A stretch of 64,000 nucleotides of DNA from Hypomesus transpacificus (Eukaryota; Chordata; Actinopteri; Osmeriformes; Osmeridae): the NCBI RefSeq assembly GCF_021917145.1, contig NC_061061.1, positions 14,919,705-14,983,704 of the forward strand, in the 5' to 3' direction. Positions 59,107 through 64,000 of this stretch are shown here, piece by piece. The translations under genes and the position numbers were made by a program. Position 1 is the stretch's first letter. Every line of letters starts with the position of its first letter. The notes below the pieces were generated by a model that was given only the letters and a program-made list of their open reading frames with translations, ran no database searches and was not told the origin of the DNA.

Positions 59107-59242
<136 letters not shown>

Positions 59243-59729
59243 CTCTCCCACTCTCTCTCGCTCTTTCTCTCTTTTTTTCTCCACCCCACATATTTCTTTG
59301 CTTGCTCCCTGGCCTAGCCTGTACAGTTTCTCATGGTGAGCTAATGGCCAGCACATTGATCATGCTTGCTCGACCTCTAAATTGGGGTCAACCACAAAAG
59401 AGGCCCTCTCCAATGTCAGGAAACAACTGCTGTCATCTGTGCATGTTTTTCAGAAATAATTTCTTCAGTTTTTCTTGGTTTAACATGTCCTAAAATTATG
59501 AATGGTGGCATATTTGTTTACCTCTCTCTTTAACATGGATTATTACTCCTACCCCATCTCTCTTTTTTCTCTATCAAAAAATAATATTTTTATTTTCCCA
59601 ATGATTCTTATAACATAACTCTATGAACCAAGGGCTTTATTTACTAATACTTTAATTATCACCGTAGGCATGCTATATGGAAGAGACAGGTATAAAATAC
59701 ATGACAGCCTCTGTCCTCACTGCCTGCGA

Positions 59730-59743
59730 GTTTCCATGGAAAC
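59730..59743. promoter_or_regulatory. Palindromic X-box-like element
   Basis: GTTTCCATGGAAAC is a perfect 14-base palindrome close to the RFX X-box (GTNRCC..RGYAAC arms around AT), with one deviating base per arm. An ONECUT-type TTATCGATCG follows at about 59760. Together they suggest an enhancer, but only by motif match. Confidence 0.3.
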
Positions 59744-60479
59744 GGCTGATAGAGTATGTTATCGATCGCTGTGTCCAGTCGGAATTGTGTAGCCCCCTGA
59801 ACCGACTTTTTTTCTGCAGTGATGGGCGTGGATCAATATCCCGATATTGTATGCTTTTCTCGCCTTCCGTCCTCCATAATAGCAAAACGAGAGAAAAAAA
59901 TAATTGGAAAATGTAAGATATAGTATTTGAGTCGAATTTTTATGGTAAAAAAAAAGACTTTAAATTAGATGGCATAAAAAGCAGAATGTATTTGCAGTGC
60001 TCCAGGATCTTAGCGACAGCGTTGGGAAACGTTGTTAAAGAAAAGGAATGCGCGATTCCGAGGCCTTTAGCATTCTGTGTCATTCTGTCACTGTCATTCC
60101 CAAATCAAATGCTAGCAATTGAGGCACAGTGTATTGTAACGGCACAAGTGGTCTATAATTTGTATCCATTTACTCAAATCTCTCTATTCCCTATTATTCG
60201 AATAAAAATTGTCAAGCAACCGTTATAGGACAGCCAATTCATTTCTTTTTAAAGTAATGGTGTGAAAGGAACCGCAGCAGACCGGGGGGAGCTCGTTTAA
60301 ATCTCGCCTGAGGGATCCCCCAAGCTAGGGGTCATGGTTGAAGTCATGGAGCGCCGGATTTAAAGGTGGGCGCTCCTCAAGGTGTCTCTGTCGCCCCGAG
60401 GCACGGTCATCACAATTCCTAGAGAGGCTGGAAATGAAAGTATACTGAGGACAAAGGCTTTTGGACACTTCTGGAGAAA

Positions 60480-60671
60480 TTAGCCGAGGAGCAAGTGATG
60501 GTAAGCCACCATCTTCTTCAACAAGAAGTCACTGCTCTTTCCAAGGTTCTTTGCCAGGTTTGTATAACAATTCATCTCACTTCCATACATGACCTTCTGA
60601 TATTCCAATACAAACGATTGATAAGGTGATAAGGTGCTGTGATTTTCATAGCCGAAATGATACACCCGGAC
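60480..60671 (-). other. Candidate unidentified terminal coding exon
   Basis: On the minus strand, a good acceptor (TTACTTTCTTGTTATAG) is followed by 63 open codons and a TAA. The translation begins VRVYHFGYENHSTLSPYQ and ends MVAYHHLLLG. Composition is protein-like rather than low-complexity. I do not recognise the family. No partner exon is evident between here and the right edge, so it could be the last exon of a gene starting beyond 64000, a decayed fragment, or chance. Confidence 0.25.
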
Positions 60672-61611
60672 CTATAACAAGAAAGTAAAGGAACAGTACA
60701 TTCATTTTAAAGCTGTCAAGTGGAATTTTAGAGTGTGCTCCTATATTTCACTGTTGGGCCCTATTTTTTTACAAAAGGTATGAGGTAGGCCTAGAACGCA
60801 TTTTATTTACACTGGCAGTGTTAGAGATGTGTGGTTTTACCCTGTCCATTTTCTCATTCAACACCACCTGATATAATATACAGTCTCCCCCTCTACACAC
60901 AGTATGTCAATATGTTTGGTCTTCACTGGGAGGAATGTGCCCTTAGGCTCCCATATGAAATTAGCAGACCAGTCCCTTGTTGACTCCTTTCATGCCCCCC
61001 ACTCTTAATGCTTTGTATGCTATTGCATCAATATTTCAGCCACAATTTAGTTGTAGTTGTGCCACATGTTACAGGTCAATTGTGATGGTGATACTGTGAT
61101 ACTGCAACAGTGTGCCTGATCTACTCAATATACGTAACCAAAGACGTTTATGGCTTTGCGACACCTGCACCTTTCCGTTCAGGATCCAATGCGATTTTTC
61201 AGGAGCAGTATGTGTTTTAACATAGCACCAAGGTGATAAGTTTAGCTTCTCTAGGGCCTAAATTAATCTGTTCTTTTACCGGTTGGCTCTAGTAGGATTG
61301 GACTTAATTTAAGGGTTTAAAATGTTATGTTTTATACATCTGTGGCTCCAAACAGGTCCTAGTGGCAGTGTCTGAGGCGAGCCCATCTCCATGGCTGTCT
61401 TTGGCTAGCCTTGAGGTGGGTATAGCGCTGTGGGGTGGACTGTTGGAGAAATGGAAATCACCCTGTGTTTGTGCACAGCGGTGGGGAGGAGGGAGCAAGT
61501 GGGAAGCAAAGTGTCTGCCCTTGCATCCTGCTGAGATGAAAATCCTATTCAGCCCGAAGTGAAGGAAACAAGAGCAGGGCAGAAGTCAGCATCCACAGGC
61601 TTCTTGCATGA

Positions 61612-61613
<2 letters not shown>

Positions 61614-61691
<78 letters not shown>
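61614..61691. repeat. (GA)39 microsatellite
   Basis: About 78 bases of uninterrupted GA. It is the purine-strand counterpart of the CT tract 2.4 kb to the left. Confidence 0.95.
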
Positions 61692-61695
<4 letters not shown>

Positions 61696-63283
61696 TCAGG
61701 GAAGGTAACTTGTTTTTCCCCTCCAGCCTAGTTGTGTGAAAACGGTCAAAGTATGGGACGGTGAGACACTGCCCCTGTCTGAACTAAGCATAGTGCAGTA
61801 TACAAAGCGGTAGCACAGGGGAGACGTTTTCTAGTACTGAAGAAACAGAAAATGTCGAGAAATGATTAAATACGGCCTACATTTGAAAATCACATATTTA
61901 CATATAAGATTGGAAGAGCTTTTTACTTCATGGTCTTTGTAGACCTGGCCAACATTAAGACTTTATATTTACAATATGAATGTGCTACTAAATACAATTA
62001 CATTTTAAAATATCCTTAATCTAAATGTACTATTCATCTTTTGAAAATGTCTTTGAATAACAGTTATCATTTTGTGGGGCATTATTCACTTATGTACCTG
62101 TGTGAGATTCCTTCGGTTAAACTCACCACTATGGAATGTAAAAGGAAATCCAAAGTATTTTACACAAACTGCCTATGCTTATTTACTATACCATTCACAA
62201 TACCATTGTAAGGATTAGGTCAACATTCGCTTCAGCGCTGTAGTGAAAATCTGTTGTAACAGATGTGTCAGCCCAAGTCATCTAACCATCAGCTTGCATT
62301 TTCTCCTGTCCAGCCTAGGTTCGCTAGCGTATAGGTACAGCAGTCAGTAGTTATTCATCATCCATAATGTTAACGATCACAGCATGTCGATAGCAAACCC
62401 AGGAGTTAAATGAGTTTGTGCACTCAGCTACGCTTGTGCTCGCGGTTCAAGGTCACCCCCTGCACCCTGACAGCAGGGATGATTCTCAGGATAGGTTAGA
62501 AGACCACACATCTCTCCTCAAGGTCAAGTTTGCCACTATTTAGAACAAATAAATACATAAAGCACTCAATCTTGTGAGTGAGTAAAGTACGGGCCAGGAC
62601 CTTGGCGGGGATAACGTTGGTAACAGCTCGTATATTTTGTCCTTTACTTGTATTTCAGGTTGACGTTAGTTTCATTGACGAGGCCCCTTAGATTTTAAAG
62701 CCCTCTAATGGTATTGAATGTTACATTTTGCATAGATTTTTTGGCCATGCAAGAGCACACCGTTGTACAAAGGAGTCTTCTGATGAAAATGTTTATTTCT
62801 CATTTCTACCTAGACCAGCTGTCTACATTTAAGCTATATGTCCTTAAATACGCTTGCAAATTCACCATAGCCAAAACTGCTTTTCACATATGGATGAAAA
62901 AAAAAGAGCTTTGTGTTTGACCAAAGCGGGACAAGACAGCACGCGTGGCGAGAGGATACACTTGATTCGGAGTCAGTTAGCAACTCATGCCTAGCGTCAT
63001 GGACAATAGGTGAGGGCAAGTGTCTCCCTCCCCTCCCCTTTTTTCTCTCTCTTTGCATGTTTTCCCCCAGAGACACAAGCCGGGGGCTGGGTGCTCTGAT
63101 GGCCAAGCGTGACATTTAAACCCCTGCCCTCGGATGGCTTTAGGGGAAGAGGGGGTTGGGGGAATGGAAGGGGTGGATGTGTAGTGAAGGTGGGGGTTAG
63201 AGGTCCATCTGAGCACATAGAGAGACAGAGAAAAAGGGGGTATGTCCAGAAGCTCACCCTGGGACCCCCTTCCACCACCCCAA

Positions 63284-63309
63284 CCCCCCCCCCCCCCCCC
63301 CCCCCCCCC
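63284..63309. repeat. C26 homopolymer
   Basis: 26 consecutive C residues after a CCACCACCCCAA stretch. The length is likely to vary or to be uncertain in the assembly. Confidence 0.9.
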
Positions 63310-64000
63310 TGTAGAAATCCTTGGTGTCAGAACTTGGGCGCCATTGTGAGCAGGCCAGCAGCTGAAGAAAAGATCCCTTTTGAGTAAACAATTCAGCTGT
63401 CTACTCAGATCACAATAGAAGCACATCCCATTGCTTTGAGCATCTGTTTCAAGTAGGTAGACATCTCCGCTGACCATATACAACCATCGGCTAAATCCCT
63501 GAATCTGTTAGCTTCCCAAACACCTGCTCGCAGAGACCCTTTTCACATTTCTAATTCAAATCAATAATATGACTCGGTAGTGTCACATACAGGCAATGGT
63601 GATTCTGGTGGTCAACTGCATTGTATTCAATTGAAACAAGCTACTGGAAGGTGTCCATTGATGTGTGCTGTTGATGTATGCTATAAAACATGCCTTACCA
63701 TGGTTCATACGCCATTGTATGCAGGTTTTAGTCTATCATCCTGACATTGTACAGCCAAACATCGCCACCTTGTGGTGAATTTGAGGAACGTAATTCAACA
63801 GCAAATTACTACATTGTTTTATCCTTGGTGCTATCTTCACATACATTTTGTTGGGAAAGTCATATTTTTTTCTTATTTTGAATTGATGTCAGATTTACTG
63901 TAAACATATTTATTCAGATATCATCCATTCAAAAGGGGTCAGCCTGATTTGTTTATGTTCTATATATTTTTATCTATGGTATATGATAAGAAGCCTCTCT

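Noticed and set aside
63100..63483. Gly-run and Pro-run open frames
   Set aside because: They result from the C26 homopolymer and flanking C-rich DNA.

Overview
The window is vertebrate nuclear DNA, almost certainly from a teleost fish. It has split genes with GT-AG introns, a single-exon LINGO gene, a cathepsin K / cathepsin S tandem, fish-type tRNA-derived SINE copies, a fold-back MITE, and many CA, CT and GA microsatellites. The exact species cannot be read from the sequence. The frequent TAGGCCTA / TAGCCTAC words and the SINE types fit a smelt- or herring-like lineage better than zebrafish, but this is only an inference. No bacterial, viral or CRISPR sequence was seen.

Layout. Five protein-coding genes are supported. 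(1) Positions 1-7371, minus strand: a semaphorin of the SEMA7 type. I reconstructed twelve coding exons from signal peptide to PSI domain, and every junction keeps the frame. The Ig domain and C-terminus lie beyond the left edge. (2) 10905-12716, minus: lingo4, an intact one-exon LRR-Ig transmembrane protein. (3) 26672-30231, plus: ctsk (cathepsin K), seven coding exons, 331 codons. (4) 32533-35791, plus: ctss (cathepsin S), seven coding exons, 333 codons. (5) 40417-47266, minus: a divergent ONECUT transcription factor (onecut-like), with the cut domain in exon 1 and the homeodomain in exon 2. ctss and onecut converge tail to tail. The last 16 kb, upstream of onecut, holds no gene I can support and looks like its regulatory landscape.

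The genes do not form a pathway. ctsk and ctss are tandem duplicates encoding lysosomal papain-family proteases. sema7 and lingo4 encode cell-surface proteins, and onecut encodes a nuclear regulator. The order is of evolutionary interest because lingo4-ctsk-ctss recalls human 1q21.3, whereas SEMA7A and ONECUT1 lie on human 15q. The block may keep duplicates that mammals lost from this paralogon.

The observations I rank highest are: a 110-base tract with one mismatch between ctsk and ctss over the active-site exon, which suggests recent gene conversion; an in-frame, stop-free stretch of 155 codons directly after the onecut TGA; dense reiteration of the palindrome TAGGCCTA around 48.6-52 kb; a doublet of perfect AP-1 sites upstream of ctsk; and ONECUT-type motifs within and upstream of the onecut gene.
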